Shown one piece after another: positions 8,361 through 16,734 of a stretch of 64,000 nucleotides of DNA. The translations under genes and the position numbers were made by a program. Location: positions 1 to 64,000 of the forward strand of contig NZ_JAIEUL010000004.1 of NCBI RefSeq assembly GCF_019599185.1, in the 5' to 3' direction. The stretch's first letter is position 1; each line of letters begins with the position of its first letter. The notes beneath the pieces are model-generated. The model saw only the letters and a program-made list of their open reading frames with translations, ran no database searches and was not told the origin of the DNA. Source of the stretch: Cryobacterium inferilacus. Lineage in GTDB: Bacteria; Actinomycetota; Actinomycetes; Actinomycetales; Microbacteriaceae.

Positions 8361-8948
8361 TCAGCGCAGGGCGCCGACCGAGGCCAGGGCCATGCGCAGC
8401 AGGCCGCCGCGGCCGCCCTCCATCTCGGCAGAGACGGCGTCGGTCGCGGCTTCCTCCGGGGTCATCCAGGTGAGCTCGAGGGCGTCCTGGCGGGGGTCGC
8501 AGGTGCCGGTGACGGGCACGACGTAGGCCAGTGAGACGGCGTGCTGGCGGTCATCCGTGAACGCGGTGATGCCGGGCATGGGGAAGTACTCGGCGACGGA
8601 GTACGGCACCGGGCTCGGCGGCAGCTGCGGGAACGCCATCGGGCCGAGGTCCTTCTCCAGGTGCCGGAAGAGCGCATCGCGCAGGGTTTCGCCGTAGAGC
8701 ACCCGGCCGGAGACCAGGGTGCGGGTCATCTTGCCCTCCGGGGTGGCGCGCAGCAGCACGCCGACCTCGACGACCTGGCCCAGCCCGTCCACCCGCACGG
8801 GCACGGCCTCGACGTACAGCAGCGGCAGCCGCTGACGGATCTCGGCGAGCTCGACATCGCTCAGCCAGCCGGGATTGCTGCTCGGCGGCGGCGCGTCATC
8901 CCCGCCAGGCGTCCAGTCCGGATCGGGGTCAGGGGTGCGCACGCTCAT
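8361..8948 (-). CDS. NUDIX hydrolase family protein (DUF4916-like)
   Basis: A 195-residue protein of the actinobacterial group annotated as NUDIX hydrolase family/DUF4916. The segments GWLSDVELAEIRQRLPLLYVEAVPVRVD, TRTLVSGRVLYGETLRDALFRHLEKDLG and the later AVSLAYVVPV fit this group. A canonical NUDIX box (GX5EX7REUXEEXGU) is not clear: the usual acidic residues are degenerate, so hydrolase activity is doubtful. It converges with the nucleoside hydrolase gene with a 10-base gap. Confidence 0.7.
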   Translation of the reverse strand: MSVRTPDPDPDWTPGGDDAPPPSSNPGWLSDVELAEIRQRLPLLYVEAVPVRVDGLGQVVEVGVLLRATPEGKMTRTLVSGRVLYGETLRDALFRHLEKDLGPMAFPQLPPSPVPYSVAEYFPMPGITAFTDDRQHAVSLAYVVPVTGTCDPRQDALELTWMTPEEAATDAVSAEMEGGRGGLLRMALASVGALR

Positions 8949-9144
8949 ACCTCATTGTGTCCCACCAAGCCCGCGGATGCATCCCTCCGCCGCGACACAT
9001 TCTCAGTGAGTCGTACCGAAAGCCCCGATTCGGGCCGTATTTCGACGCTCACCTCTCGGTTCGCGTGACGCGAGGCGAGCCGGGTGGAAGGATTGGGGGA
9101 CGGGGCGCCACATTCGGACGCGCCGGTGAGCGAAGGAAATACTG

Positions 9145-9798
9145 ATGGCTGTTCGTCCCGAAGGTATTGACGCGGCCGCGGTGCTGTGGTCGGCGGCCGA
9201 GCCCGACCGGGTGGGCCGCCCGCTGTTGCTCGTGCTGCACGGCTACGGCTCGCACGAGGGCGACCTCTTCGCCCTGGCCCCTCACCTGCCGTTGGAGCCG
9301 ACCATCGCCGCGCTGCGGGCGCCGCTGCCGGTGGGGCAGGGCTGGTCCTGGTTCCCGATCGGTGTGCCGGGCAACCCGGTGGGCGACGCCCTCGACGCCG
9401 CCGCGCTGGGCATCCTGGCCTGGCTCGACGCCCTGCCGGAGCAGCCCACCTCGATCGGCCTACTCGGCTTCTCCCAGGGCGGCGCCATGACCCTGCAGCT
9501 GATGCGGCACGCGCCGGAGCGGTTCGCGTTCGCGGTGCAGTTGTCCGGGTTCATCGCCAGCGGCACGCATCCGGGCGACGCCCGCCTGGCCGAAGTGAAG
9601 CCACCGGTGTTCTGGGGCCGCGGCACCCTCGACCCGGTCATCCCCGAGGCGGCGGTGGCCCGCACGCAGGCCTGGCTACCGGGCCACTCCACCCTCACCG
9701 AGGGCATCTACGAGGGGCTCGGCCACTCCATCTCGCAGGCGGAGCTCGGCGAGATCGCCACGTTCCTGCGCGAACAGTACGCCACGCCGGCGGCCTAA
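9145..9798 (+). CDS. Alpha/beta hydrolase, phospholipase/carboxylesterase type
   Basis: A 217-residue serine esterase of the carboxylesterase/phospholipase (YpfH/EstB-like) family. It has the oxyanion segment LVLHGYGSHEGD near residue 29, the nucleophile elbow GFSQGG, the acid in FWGRGTLDPVIP and the base in GLGHSIS, so the Ser-Asp-His triad is complete. No signal peptide, so it should be cytoplasmic. ATG at 9145 is preceded by GCGAAGGAA. The natural substrate is unknown. Confidence 0.9.
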   Translation: MAVRPEGIDAAAVLWSAAEPDRVGRPLLLVLHGYGSHEGDLFALAPHLPLEPTIAALRAPLPVGQGWSWFPIGVPGNPVGDALDAAALGILAWLDALPEQPTSIGLLGFSQGGAMTLQLMRHAPERFAFAVQLSGFIASGTHPGDARLAEVKPPVFWGRGTLDPVIPEAAVARTQAWLPGHSTLTEGIYEGLGHSISQAELGEIATFLREQYATPAA

Positions 9799-9807
9799 GG
9801 GTTCGAA

Positions 9808-10248
9808 CTAGAGCAGCTTGCGGCCGGCTTCTTCGTTCTGGGCGATCTGACGCTCGATGTGCGCCTTCTTGCGGGCCTTCTCGGCGTCGCGGTCCTTCAC
9901 CCGGATCTGCTCGGCGCGGACCTCGAACTGGGTGGCGCGCTCGGTGACGAGCCAGGCCGGCGGCTGCTGCAGCAGCGCCTGAATCTCGGCGGTGGTGAGG
10001 GGTTCGGTGACGTCACCGCGAACCAGACCCGAGATGGAGACGCCGAGCTTGGCGGCGACAACCTGCTTGGGGTGCGGGCCGTTGGCGCGCAGTTCGGTGA
10101 GCCACTCGGGCGGGTTGGCCTCGAGGGCGGCCAGCTCGGTGCGGGACACCGGGGCGGACTGGAACTCTTCGGGTGCTGCTTCGAGCAGAATCCCAAGCTT
10201 CTGGGCAGCCGTGGCCGGCTTCATGGTCTGGGGCTTCTTCTCGCTCAT
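9808..10248 (-). CDS. DUF5997 family protein
   Basis: A 146-residue actinobacterial protein of the DUF5997 family. The N-terminal half contains KLGILLEAAPEEFQSAPVSR and the ELAALEANPPEWLTELRANGPHPK stretch, then VVAAKLGVSISGLVRGDV, which reads like a helix-turn-helix; the C-terminus is a highly charged helix. Start chosen at ATG 10248 (MSEKKP), because longer frames have no conserved residues. It is divergent from the LysR-substrate-domain gene with about 106 bases between, a frequent pairing in actinobacteria. I infer a DNA-binding role. Confidence 0.85.
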   Translation of the reverse strand: MSEKKPQTMKPATAAQKLGILLEAAPEEFQSAPVSRTELAALEANPPEWLTELRANGPHPKQVVAAKLGVSISGLVRGDVTEPLTTAEIQALLQQPPAWLVTERATQFEVRAEQIRVKDRDAEKARKKAHIERQIAQNEEAGRKLL

Positions 10249-10354
10249 ACTTCCAGCGTATAGCCTGAGAGCACTAAGGTTTCGGTGTCCTGTGCCCGCC
10301 GGCCCGCAGACAGCGCCTTTCAGACACCAGAAACCACCCAACGAGAGGATGCCG

Positions 10355-11149
10355 GTGACCTTTTCCATTGCCTTCGTCGCCGGAGTCACCCCCACCAAGT
10401 GGACCCGAATCTGGGAGTCCCGCCGCCCGGACGTCGAACTCGAGGTCTTCCGCACGAGCATCTCCGACCAGGAGAGCGTGCTGCGCGACGGGCGCGCCGA
10501 TGTGAGCCTGGTGCGCCTGCCGATCAACGAAGAGGGTCTGAGCCTGATCGCCCTCTACAACGAGATTCCTGTCGTGGTCGTGGCCAAGGACCACTTCGTG
10601 GCGGATGCCGACAGCGTGGTCGTCGCCGACCTCGTGGACGAGCACCTGCTGCAGGACCCGGACGAGGTGCCGGAGTGGCGCGACGCCGCGGTGGAGGTGC
10701 GCGACGGCAGCCGCCGCGCCCTGCCGCCGATGCGCGACATGGACGAGACCATGGAACTGGTCGCCGCCGGGGTGGGCATCGTCATCGTGCCGCATTCCGT
10801 GGCCCGGCTGCACAGCCGCAAGGATGTTGTCGCCAAGCCGATCGAGGACACCGCCGAGAGCCGCATCGCCCTGGCCTGGCGCACCGTGGACACCACCCCG
10901 GACGTGGAGGACTTCATCGGCATCGTGCGCGGCCGCACCAGGGACAGCTCCCGCACCAACGCGGTGGCCGCCGGCGACGAACCGGTGAAGAAGGAGAAGA
11001 AGACCGCGAAGGCCAAGGCCGCCGCGAAGGCCGTGCGCGCCGCGGCCGCCGCCGCGAAGCCGGCCACCCCGCGCAAGACGCAGGGCGGCCCCGGCCGCAC
11101 GCGCAACTCCCCCAGCCCCCAGGCCGGCAAGCGCCGCGGCGGTCGCTGA
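10355..11149 (+). CDS. LysR substrate-binding domain protein lacking the helix-turn-helix
   Basis: About 264 residues. The first 200 are a type 2 periplasmic-binding fold as in the effector domain of LysR regulators (TFSIAFVAGVTPTKW, RADVSLVRLPI, GLSLIALYNEIPVVVVAKDH, ELVAAGVGIVIVPHSVA). The N-terminal DNA-binding domain is absent. In its place is a C-terminal Lys/Ala/Arg-rich tail of about 60 residues that could bind nucleic acid. I chose GTG 10355 because GAGAGG lies 6 bases upstream of it; an ATG at 10349 would abut that site. Divergently paired with DUF5997, so the two probably work together. Confidence 0.85.
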   Translation: MTFSIAFVAGVTPTKWTRIWESRRPDVELEVFRTSISDQESVLRDGRADVSLVRLPINEEGLSLIALYNEIPVVVVAKDHFVADADSVVVADLVDEHLLQDPDEVPEWRDAAVEVRDGSRRALPPMRDMDETMELVAAGVGIVIVPHSVARLHSRKDVVAKPIEDTAESRIALAWRTVDTTPDVEDFIGIVRGRTRDSSRTNAVAAGDEPVKKEKKTAKAKAAAKAVRAAAAAAKPATPRKTQGGPGRTRNSPSPQAGKRRGGR

Positions 11150-11176
11150 CCGACGCTGCCTTGCCGCGCGGCCGAG

Positions 11177-11806
11177 CTAGGCGGGCGCCACCGGCTGCCG
11201 CAGCACGGTCTTGAGCTTCTCCGGGGCCGTGCGGCGCGGGTCGCCCAGGTACACCTCGTGGTGCCGGCCCCGTTCCCTAAGGCCCAGCCCCGGCAGCACC
11301 TCGCCGTGCAGCCGGGCCAGCGCCGGCGTCTCGTCGTCGTACGAGCCCACGTGCAACAGCTGCGCGCACCGGCCCTCGTCGAGGCGTTCGATGCGCACTC
11401 GGTCGATGCCGGGCAGGTTCTTCTTCGCCCGTGCCACCGCGACGGCCTCCTGGATCTGCGCATCGCTGACCCAGTCGGGTTGGCCGATCAGCATGGTCCA
11501 GCTCCAGGCGGTCTTGTCCCTGGCGGTGAAGACGGATGCGTCGTCGGCGTACCAGAGCCCCTCCAGCGGCCCCACCACCAGGTCGTGCCCGGCACGCTTG
11601 CTCGCGAACTTCAGCGTGTACGCCACCGCGTAGAGCGCTTCGACTGCCTCGGCGTAGGCCGGCGCCGTGTTCGGGTCGCCGGAGCCGTCCACCGCGAGGA
11701 ATCGTTGCGGCGGCACCTCGAGCAGCTCCCAGTCCCGGTTCTTCGGGGCGTACAGGGCGCGGAGCTCCCGCTTCACGTCGTACGGCGCGGCGTGAACCTC
11801 GGTCAC
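11177..11806 (-). CDS. GyrI-like small-molecule-binding domain protein
   Basis: A 209-residue protein of the GyrI-like/SOUL-type fold group (KRELRALYAPKNRDWELLEVPPQRFLAVDGSGDPN at the start, GLWYADD, then CAQLLHVGSYDDETPALARLH and the C-terminal GRHHEVYLGDPRR). Such domains bind small hydrophobic molecules and often accompany multidrug systems. Its start lies 5 bases after the end of the VOC gene, and the ABC exporter genes are upstream on the same strand, so it may belong to a drug-response operon. Confidence 0.88.
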   Translation of the reverse strand: MTEVHAAPYDVKRELRALYAPKNRDWELLEVPPQRFLAVDGSGDPNTAPAYAEAVEALYAVAYTLKFASKRAGHDLVVGPLEGLWYADDASVFTARDKTAWSWTMLIGQPDWVSDAQIQEAVAVARAKKNLPGIDRVRIERLDEGRCAQLLHVGSYDDETPALARLHGEVLPGLGLRERGRHHEVYLGDPRRTAPEKLKTVLRQPVAPA

Positions 11807-11811
11807 GACGC

Positions 11812-12198
11812 TCAGAGTTCCATCACCGCGATGACGTTACCGGCCGGATCGGCGAACCAGCCTCCGGTCGGCATGCCACCACCGCGAACGATTCCCCGCT
11901 CGTCCTGCTCGAAGCCGTCGTAGCGCAGAAATTCCACGCCCCGCTCGGTGAGCACATCCACGGCCTGCTCGATGTCGGCGACGGCCAGATTGAGGATGGT
12001 GAACACCGCCGGTTCGTGGTCCTCCTTGGGGTAGACGATCACCATGCCGCCACCGGGGAGGGTGATCTCCAGCATACCCATCGGGTTGTCCGCCACATCC
12101 AGGCCGACCACCTCCCGATAGAAGTCGCGGGCGGCGTCCAGGTCGGGCACGGCGAATCCGCTGAAGCCACGCAGATAGGTCAGTTCGGTTGTAACCAT
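11812..12198 (-). CDS. VOC family protein (glyoxalase/bleomycin-resistance fold)
   Basis: A 128-residue vicinal-oxygen-chelate protein with paired beta-alpha-beta-beta-beta modules: FAVPDLDAARDFYREVVGL, GMVIVY, NLAVADIEQAVDVLTERGVEF and GGWFADPAGNVIAVME. Members are metal-dependent lyases or dioxygenases, or drug-binding proteins. Start at ATG 12198 with GAGGGGAG upstream. It lies between the ABC permease gene (50 bases upstream) and the GyrI-like gene, all on the minus strand. Confidence 0.9.
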   Translation of the reverse strand: MVTTELTYLRGFSGFAVPDLDAARDFYREVVGLDVADNPMGMLEITLPGGGMVIVYPKEDHEPAVFTILNLAVADIEQAVDVLTERGVEFLRYDGFEQDERGIVRGGGMPTGGWFADPAGNVIAVMEL

Positions 12199-12247
12199 GA
12201 TCCACTCCCCTCTTCGGTGAGACCGGGCTTGTCCCGGGCTGCCCCGG

Positions 12248-13090
12248 TCAGCGCGAGCTGATCTGGGCGAACTTACGGATGCATAGTGGCACGAACACCA
12301 CGAGCAGCACCACCACTCCGATGAGCACCGTCGCGACCGGGTTCTGCAGCGTCCAGACATCCGGTACCGGCGCGCTGCCCTCGTTGCCGAACAGTTCGCG
12401 GGCGGCCTGCACGAGTGCGGACACCGGGTTGTATTCGGCGAAGGTCTTCAGCGGCTCCGGCAGCGTCTCGATCGGCACGAACGCGTTGGAGATGAAGGTG
12501 ATCGGGAACAGGATGATGAACGACGCGTTGTTGATCACCTCCGGCGAGCGCACGCTCATGCCGAGCAGGGCCATCACCCAGCTGAACGCGTAGCTGAACA
12601 GCAGCAGCAGGGCGAGGCCGGCGAAGAACTCACCCATCGACGAGTTCACCCGCCAGCCCACCAGGAACCCGGTGGCCATCATGATGATCATCGAGATGGT
12701 GTTGAGCACCAGGTCGCCGTTGGTGCGGCCGACCAGCACGGCGGATGAACTCATCGGCAGGCTGCGGAACCTGTCGATGATGCCGTCCTTGAGGTCTTGC
12801 GCCATGGCCGAGCCGGAGAAGGTGGAGCCGAACACCACGGTCTGGGCGAAGATGCCGGCCATCAGGAACTGCACGTAATCGGTGCCCTGCACCGCGATGG
12901 CGCCGGCGTAGACCTGGCTGAACAGCAACACGAACATGATCGGCTGGATGACTGCGAACACCAGCATGTCCGGGGTGCGCTTGATCTTGATGAGGTTGCG
13001 CTTGGTCGTCGTCCAGCCGTCCGAGAACCAGAGCGACAGTGGGTTCCAGTTGGGCGGGGCGAGGACGGGGCGTTCGACTGTCGTGGTCAT
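12248..13090 (-). CDS. ABC-2 type transporter permease (drug/daunorubicin exporter type)
   Basis: A 280-residue membrane subunit with about six transmembrane helices and the ABC-2 family layout: an N-terminal cytoplasmic stretch with KRNLIKIKRTPDMLVFAVIQPIMFVLLF, a loop containing DLKDGIIDRFRSLPMSSSAVLVGR, and the late segment FPITFISNAFVPIETLP followed by NPVSALVQAARELF, typical of DrrB-like permeases. Its ATG overlaps the stop of the ATPase gene by 4 bases (ATGA), so the two are translationally coupled and form one exporter in the cytoplasmic membrane. The transported compound is unknown. Confidence 0.93.
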   Translation of the reverse strand: MTTTVERPVLAPPNWNPLSLWFSDGWTTTKRNLIKIKRTPDMLVFAVIQPIMFVLLFSQVYAGAIAVQGTDYVQFLMAGIFAQTVVFGSTFSGSAMAQDLKDGIIDRFRSLPMSSSAVLVGRTNGDLVLNTISMIIMMATGFLVGWRVNSSMGEFFAGLALLLLFSYAFSWVMALLGMSVRSPEVINNASFIILFPITFISNAFVPIETLPEPLKTFAEYNPVSALVQAARELFGNEGSAPVPDVWTLQNPVATVLIGVVVLLVVFVPLCIRKFAQISSR

Positions 13091-14082
13091 TTCACCAGCT
13101 CCTGCTTCTCGTCTTCGTTCTCGTCCGCCGCCAGATCGGCCTTGTGCCCGGTGAGCTTGAGGAAGACGTCGTCGAGGGTGGGTCGGCGCATTCCAGCGTC
13201 GTGCAACTCGATGCCGGCGCTTCGCAGGTCGGCGAGCACGTGCTGCAGGGCGGGCGGTCCGTCGGTGACGGCCACGTCGAGGCCGCGCCCGTCGCTGGAA
13301 ACCTGCGGCTCCCCCGCTCCGTACCGGGCCAGGACCTCCCTGGCGGCAGCGCCGTCGGCCGCGTCGACCAGGGCGATGACCACCCGGTGACCACCGATCT
13401 GGGCCTTCAGTTCGTCCGAGGTGCCCTCGGCGATGACCTTGCCATCGTCGATCACCGCGATGCTGTCGGCGAGCTGGTCGGCCTCCTCGAGGTACTGGGT
13501 GGTGAGCAGCACCGTGGTGCCGTTGTCGACGAGCCTGTTGATCACGCCCCACAGCGCCATCCGGCTGCGCGGGTCGAGCCCGGTGGTCGGTTCGTCGAGA
13601 AAGAGGATCTTGGGGTTGAACACCAGGGCGCCGGCCAGGTCGATTCGGCGGCGCATGCCGCCGGAGAACCCCTTCACCGGCCGGTTGCCCGCCGCGGTGA
13701 GTTCGAACAGGTCGATGAGTTCCTGTGCCCGCCGCCTCGACGCCGCTCCGCCCAGGTGGTAGAGCCGCCCGACCATCTCGAGGTTCTCGAAGCCGGTGAG
13801 GTTCTCGTCGACCGCCGCGTATTGCCCGGACACGCCGATGATGCTGCGCACGGCCTTCGGGTCGTCGAGCACGTTGATGCCGTCGACGATCGCGGTGCCG
13901 GCATCCGGGCGGATGAGGGTGGTCAGGATCTTGACCACCGTGGTCTTGCCGGCTCCGTTCGGGCCGAGGATGGCCTTGACCGTGCCGGCCGGAACGGAGA
14001 GGTCGAGCCCGGACAGTGCGTGCACCGGTCCGGTCTTGGATTTGTAGGTCTTGGTGAGCCCGGAGGCTTCGATTATCGCCAT
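13087..14082 (-). CDS. ABC transporter ATP-binding protein (daunorubicin resistance type)
   Basis: A 331-residue ATPase of the DrrA type that powers the adjacent permease. Walker A is GPNGAGKTT (about residues 39-47), Q-loop GQYAAVDENLTG, signature FSGGMRRRIDLAGAL, Walker B LFLDEPTTGLD, and the switch TTQYLEEADQLAD with Gln in place of the common His. A C-terminal 100-residue extension matches this subfamily. ATG start at 14082 with AGGGGC upstream. It is divergent from the TetR gene across a short intergenic region with a palindrome, so it is probably repressed by that TetR. Confidence 0.95.
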   Translation of the reverse strand: MAIIEASGLTKTYKSKTGPVHALSGLDLSVPAGTVKAILGPNGAGKTTVVKILTTLIRPDAGTAIVDGINVLDDPKAVRSIIGVSGQYAAVDENLTGFENLEMVGRLYHLGGAASRRRAQELIDLFELTAAGNRPVKGFSGGMRRRIDLAGALVFNPKILFLDEPTTGLDPRSRMALWGVINRLVDNGTTVLLTTQYLEEADQLADSIAVIDDGKVIAEGTSDELKAQIGGHRVVIALVDAADGAAAREVLARYGAGEPQVSSDGRGLDVAVTDGPPALQHVLADLRSAGIELHDAGMRRPTLDDVFLKLTGHKADLAADENEDEKQELVK

Positions 14083-14117
14083 GTCATGCCCCTGCCGAAT
14101 CGGGTGGGTATGCTGAT

Positions 14118-14136
14118 ATGTAGACGATGTCCACAT
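14118..14136. promoter_or_regulatory. Candidate TetR operator
   Basis: An imperfect palindrome TGTAGAC-GAT-GTCCACA (one mismatch, one extra flanking A-T pair) in the 86-base gap between the divergent exporter and tetR genes. Length and position are as expected for a TetR-family operator controlling both directions. Inference from position and symmetry. Confidence 0.55.
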
Positions 14137-14168
14137 GTGAGCTTTTATCGTAACCAACCGGAGGCAGC

Positions 14169-14810
14169 GTGGCAACGGGTAACGCGAATTCGACGGTACG
14201 AACTTCGTACCGGCACGGTGACCTGCGCCGGGCCCTGATCGAGGCCGGGGTCGACCTCGCGCGCGAGGGCGGTCCGGCCGCCGTAGTGCTCCGGGAGGCG
14301 ACCCGCCGCGCCGGCGTGACGCCCAACGCCGCCTACCGGCACTTCGCCGACCGCCAGGCGCTGCTGGATGCCGTCTGCTCGAGCTGCCAGGCGCTCGTCG
14401 CGTACTCCATCGAGGCCGATCAGGCGCAGGTCACGACGACGGATCCGGTAGAGGCGGCCCGGTTGCGGTTCCGGGCGGTCGGCACCGGCTACCTGCGCTT
14501 CGCCCTCGAACAACCCGGCCAGTTCCAAACCGCATTCTCCGCCTCCTCCGACATGGAGAGCGCCACGAGCTCGGCCCGCGCGGGGGCCAGCGGGCTCACC
14601 CCGTTCCAACTGCTCAGCCAGGCCCTCGACGACCTCGTCACCGTACGCCTGCTGCCACCGGAGCGTCGCCCGGCGGCGGAATTCCTGGCCTGGTCGTCGG
14701 TGCACGGGCTCGCCGAGCTGTTCATCGACGGGCCACTGCGCGCCCTGCCGGATGCGGTGAAGCAGACGCTCATCGTGCGGGTGATCGACATGGTGGAGAA
14801 GGGGCTCTAG
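14169..14810 (+). CDS. TetR/AcrR family transcriptional regulator
   Basis: A 213-residue regulator. The N-terminal helix-turn-helix reads YRHGDLRRALIEAGVDLAREGG...VVLREATRRAGVTPNAAYRHFADRQALLDAV, and the C-terminal half is a ligand-binding helical domain of the type with LEQPGQFQTAFS and a conserved late WSSVHGLAELFIDGPL. The start is GTG 14169, with GGAGG 5-9 bases upstream. It is divergent from the daunorubicin-type ABC exporter, which is its likely target; the ligand is probably an exported compound (inference). Confidence 0.93.
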   Translation: MATGNANSTVRTSYRHGDLRRALIEAGVDLAREGGPAAVVLREATRRAGVTPNAAYRHFADRQALLDAVCSSCQALVAYSIEADQAQVTTTDPVEAARLRFRAVGTGYLRFALEQPGQFQTAFSASSDMESATSSARAGASGLTPFQLLSQALDDLVTVRLLPPERRPAAEFLAWSSVHGLAELFIDGPLRALPDAVKQTLIVRVIDMVEKGL

Positions 14811-15697
14811 GGCTCGGCGGGACGGCCGGCCCCGCGCGTCTCCACCATGGCGTTGCGCAGCCAGGCCACGCTGATGTCCAGCACCGTGCTCGTGCCGTCC
14901 GGCACGGCCGGGTGCAGGTCGGTGCTCTGCCAGGCCAGACGCAACCCGGCACGCGGGTAGGCGGACTCGGGGGCGCAGGTGGAGAGGTAGCCGCTGCCCT
15001 CCGGCACCACGACGAGACAGACGACATCCGACGGCCCCCGCGCGGCGTAGTACGGCGAATCCGTCACACCGTCGTCGTCGGCGTCGGTCCAGCCGGCCGA
15101 GCCCAGGTAGCGGAACGACTCGGGCCGGAACGCCTCCGGCATCTCCACCCGGGGAATGTCCCTGCCGGTCTGCAGCCGCTCGAAAACCTGGCCGACCAGA
15201 ACGGGGTCGTTACTGCCAGCCGCCTCGGTGTCGGCCACACCGTCGGCCACCGTGGCGGAGTCGCCGGGCACACCGCCCTCGGCGCCGGGGCGGATGGCCA
15301 GGGTGGCGCCGGTGCCCACCAGCGCGCCCAGCAGCGCCGCGACGGCCAGGCCCCAGCCGAGCCGGCGCGGCCGGGCGGCTGCCTCCGCCGGCCCGGCCAC
15401 GAGCGCGGGGCCGTCGGGACCGGCGGCATCCGTTCCGACCGGGCCGGGTGGGTTGCCGCCCGTCGCCGGGTCGCCCACCGCCGTGCCCGTCGCCGGGTCG
15501 CCCGCCGCGAGGTTGCCCGCCGCGAGGCCGCCCGCCGCGATCTCGGCCTGCACCGCCCGGATGGCCGCGGCCACCGCGGCATCCCCCGCGGCATCCCCCT
15601 CGGCGGAGAAGGCCCGCCGCTGCAGGGCCCGCAGTCTCTCCTGCAGCTCCTGCTCCCGGCTGCTCTCCTGCAGCTCCTTCTCCCGGCTGTCGGCCAC
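14807..15697 (-). CDS. Hypothetical single-pass membrane protein
   Basis: About 296 residues, not recognised as a named family. Layout: a charged N-terminal helix (MADSREKELQ...RLRALQRRAFSAEGDA), an Ala/Gly/Pro-rich low-complexity stretch with AAG and PATG repeats, a single membrane segment (LGWGLAVAALLGALVGTGATLAI) at about residues 120-142, then an extracytoplasmic domain with FRYLGSAGWTDADDDGVTDSPYYAARG and two later cysteines. This resembles actinobacterial membrane-anchored domains of unknown role. I chose GTG 15697 because GGGAG precedes it. It is divergent from the potassium channel gene and its end overlaps the 3' end of tetR by 4 bases. Confidence 0.7.
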   Translation of the reverse strand: MADSREKELQESSREQELQERLRALQRRAFSAEGDAAGDAAVAAAIRAVQAEIAAGGLAAGNLAAGDPATGTAVGDPATGGNPPGPVGTDAAGPDGPALVAGPAEAAARPRRLGWGLAVAALLGALVGTGATLAIRPGAEGGVPGDSATVADGVADTEAAGSNDPVLVGQVFERLQTGRDIPRVEMPEAFRPESFRYLGSAGWTDADDDGVTDSPYYAARGPSDVVCLVVVPEGSGYLSTCAPESAYPRAGLRLAWQSTDLHPAVPDGTSTVLDISVAWLRNAMVETRGAGRPAEP

Positions 15698-15826
15698 GAC
15701 ACTCCCGTCGTTGATGCGCACATCCTGCCACGGACCGTCACGGACCGCCCGGCGGTGCGTCGGCACGGCACGCCCGCCCGGCCGCCCGCCATTGGCCGGC
15801 CCCGGCGCCGGTGGCAGGATGCCCGC

Positions 15827-16534
15827 ATGACGGCGACCGACACGACCGACAGCCGGGCGGATCCGTGGGGCGGACCACGCCAGGCCCGCTGGCAGCGGGC
15901 CGTGGACTGGCCGCTGACGATCGCGGCCCTCCTGTTCCTGATCGCTTATTCGATCACCGTGATCGCCGATGTCGACGTCGCCACCGCCGACGTGCTGCGG
16001 GTCGTGATCGTGCTCAGTTGGGCGCTGTTCCCGGTGAGTTACCTGGTGGAGATCGTGCTGGCCCGCCGCCCGTGGCAGTGGCTGGTGCGGCATCCGGTGA
16101 ACCTGCTCTTCGTACTGCTGCCGCTACTGCGGCCGCTGCGCCTGCTGCGGGTCGTGGCGCACAGCCGGGTGTTCCAGCACTCCGCCGGCACGGCCTTTCG
16201 CGCCCGGGTGCTGGTCTACCTCGCCGGGGCCGCGATCCTGGTCACCTATATCGCCGCGCTGGCGGTGTTCGACGCCGAACGGGCGGCGCCGAACGCCAAC
16301 ATCGTCTCGTTCGGCGATTCGCTGTGGTGGGCCGCGGTGACCATCACCACGGTCGGCTACGGCGATTTCACGCCGGTCACCCTGCGCGGCCGGGGCATCG
16401 CCACCGGCCTGATGCTCGGCGGGGTGGCCGTGCTGGGTGTGCTGACGGCCACGTTGTCGTCGTGGATCGTGCAGCGGGTGAGCGCCCTGGAGGCGGATCG
16501 CCACCGGCCGACCGAGGGCCCCAAACCCGAATAG
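15827..16534 (+). CDS. Voltage-gated-like potassium channel
   Basis: A 235-residue ion channel of the six-helix type. Several hydrophobic helices are visible, an S4-like segment with regularly spaced arginines (LLRPLRLLRVVAHSRVF), a pore helix and the K+ selectivity filter TVGYGD (TITTVGYGDFTP), followed by the inner helix. This predicts a homotetrameric cytoplasmic-membrane K+ channel of KvAP-like architecture. ATG at 15827 follows a GGCAGGA stretch. No regulatory cytoplasmic domain (RCK) is present. Confidence 0.93.
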   Translation: MTATDTTDSRADPWGGPRQARWQRAVDWPLTIAALLFLIAYSITVIADVDVATADVLRVVIVLSWALFPVSYLVEIVLARRPWQWLVRHPVNLLFVLLPLLRPLRLLRVVAHSRVFQHSAGTAFRARVLVYLAGAAILVTYIAALAVFDAERAAPNANIVSFGDSLWWAAVTITTVGYGDFTPVTLRGRGIATGLMLGGVAVLGVLTATLSSWIVQRVSALEADRHRPTEGPKPE

Positions 16535-16734
16535 GGCCAACGAGGCGGGAATGATACACTCTCTGAATACCCTTAACGAACCGCTGTGCCATTTTCAGTC
16601 GCGTGTTGTATCCGGTGATCTGCCCCGGGTACCTCGAATCGGCTGGTCGACACTGTGGAGGAGCACGTCAGCGCCCCGCGCAGACGTCCGGGTGATACGT
16701 CAACCACGCTTAACGAATAACGAGGCTGCATCAG
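16535..16734 (+). promoter_or_regulatory. Upstream region of carD
   Basis: A 200-base non-coding region between the channel and carD genes. It contains a TACACT -10-like hexamer near 16554 and the sequence CTTAACGAA twice (about 16571 and 16708). The second copy lies just upstream of the CarD start. No consensus -35 is clear. A promoter is expected here, but the exact site is uncertain. Confidence 0.35.
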
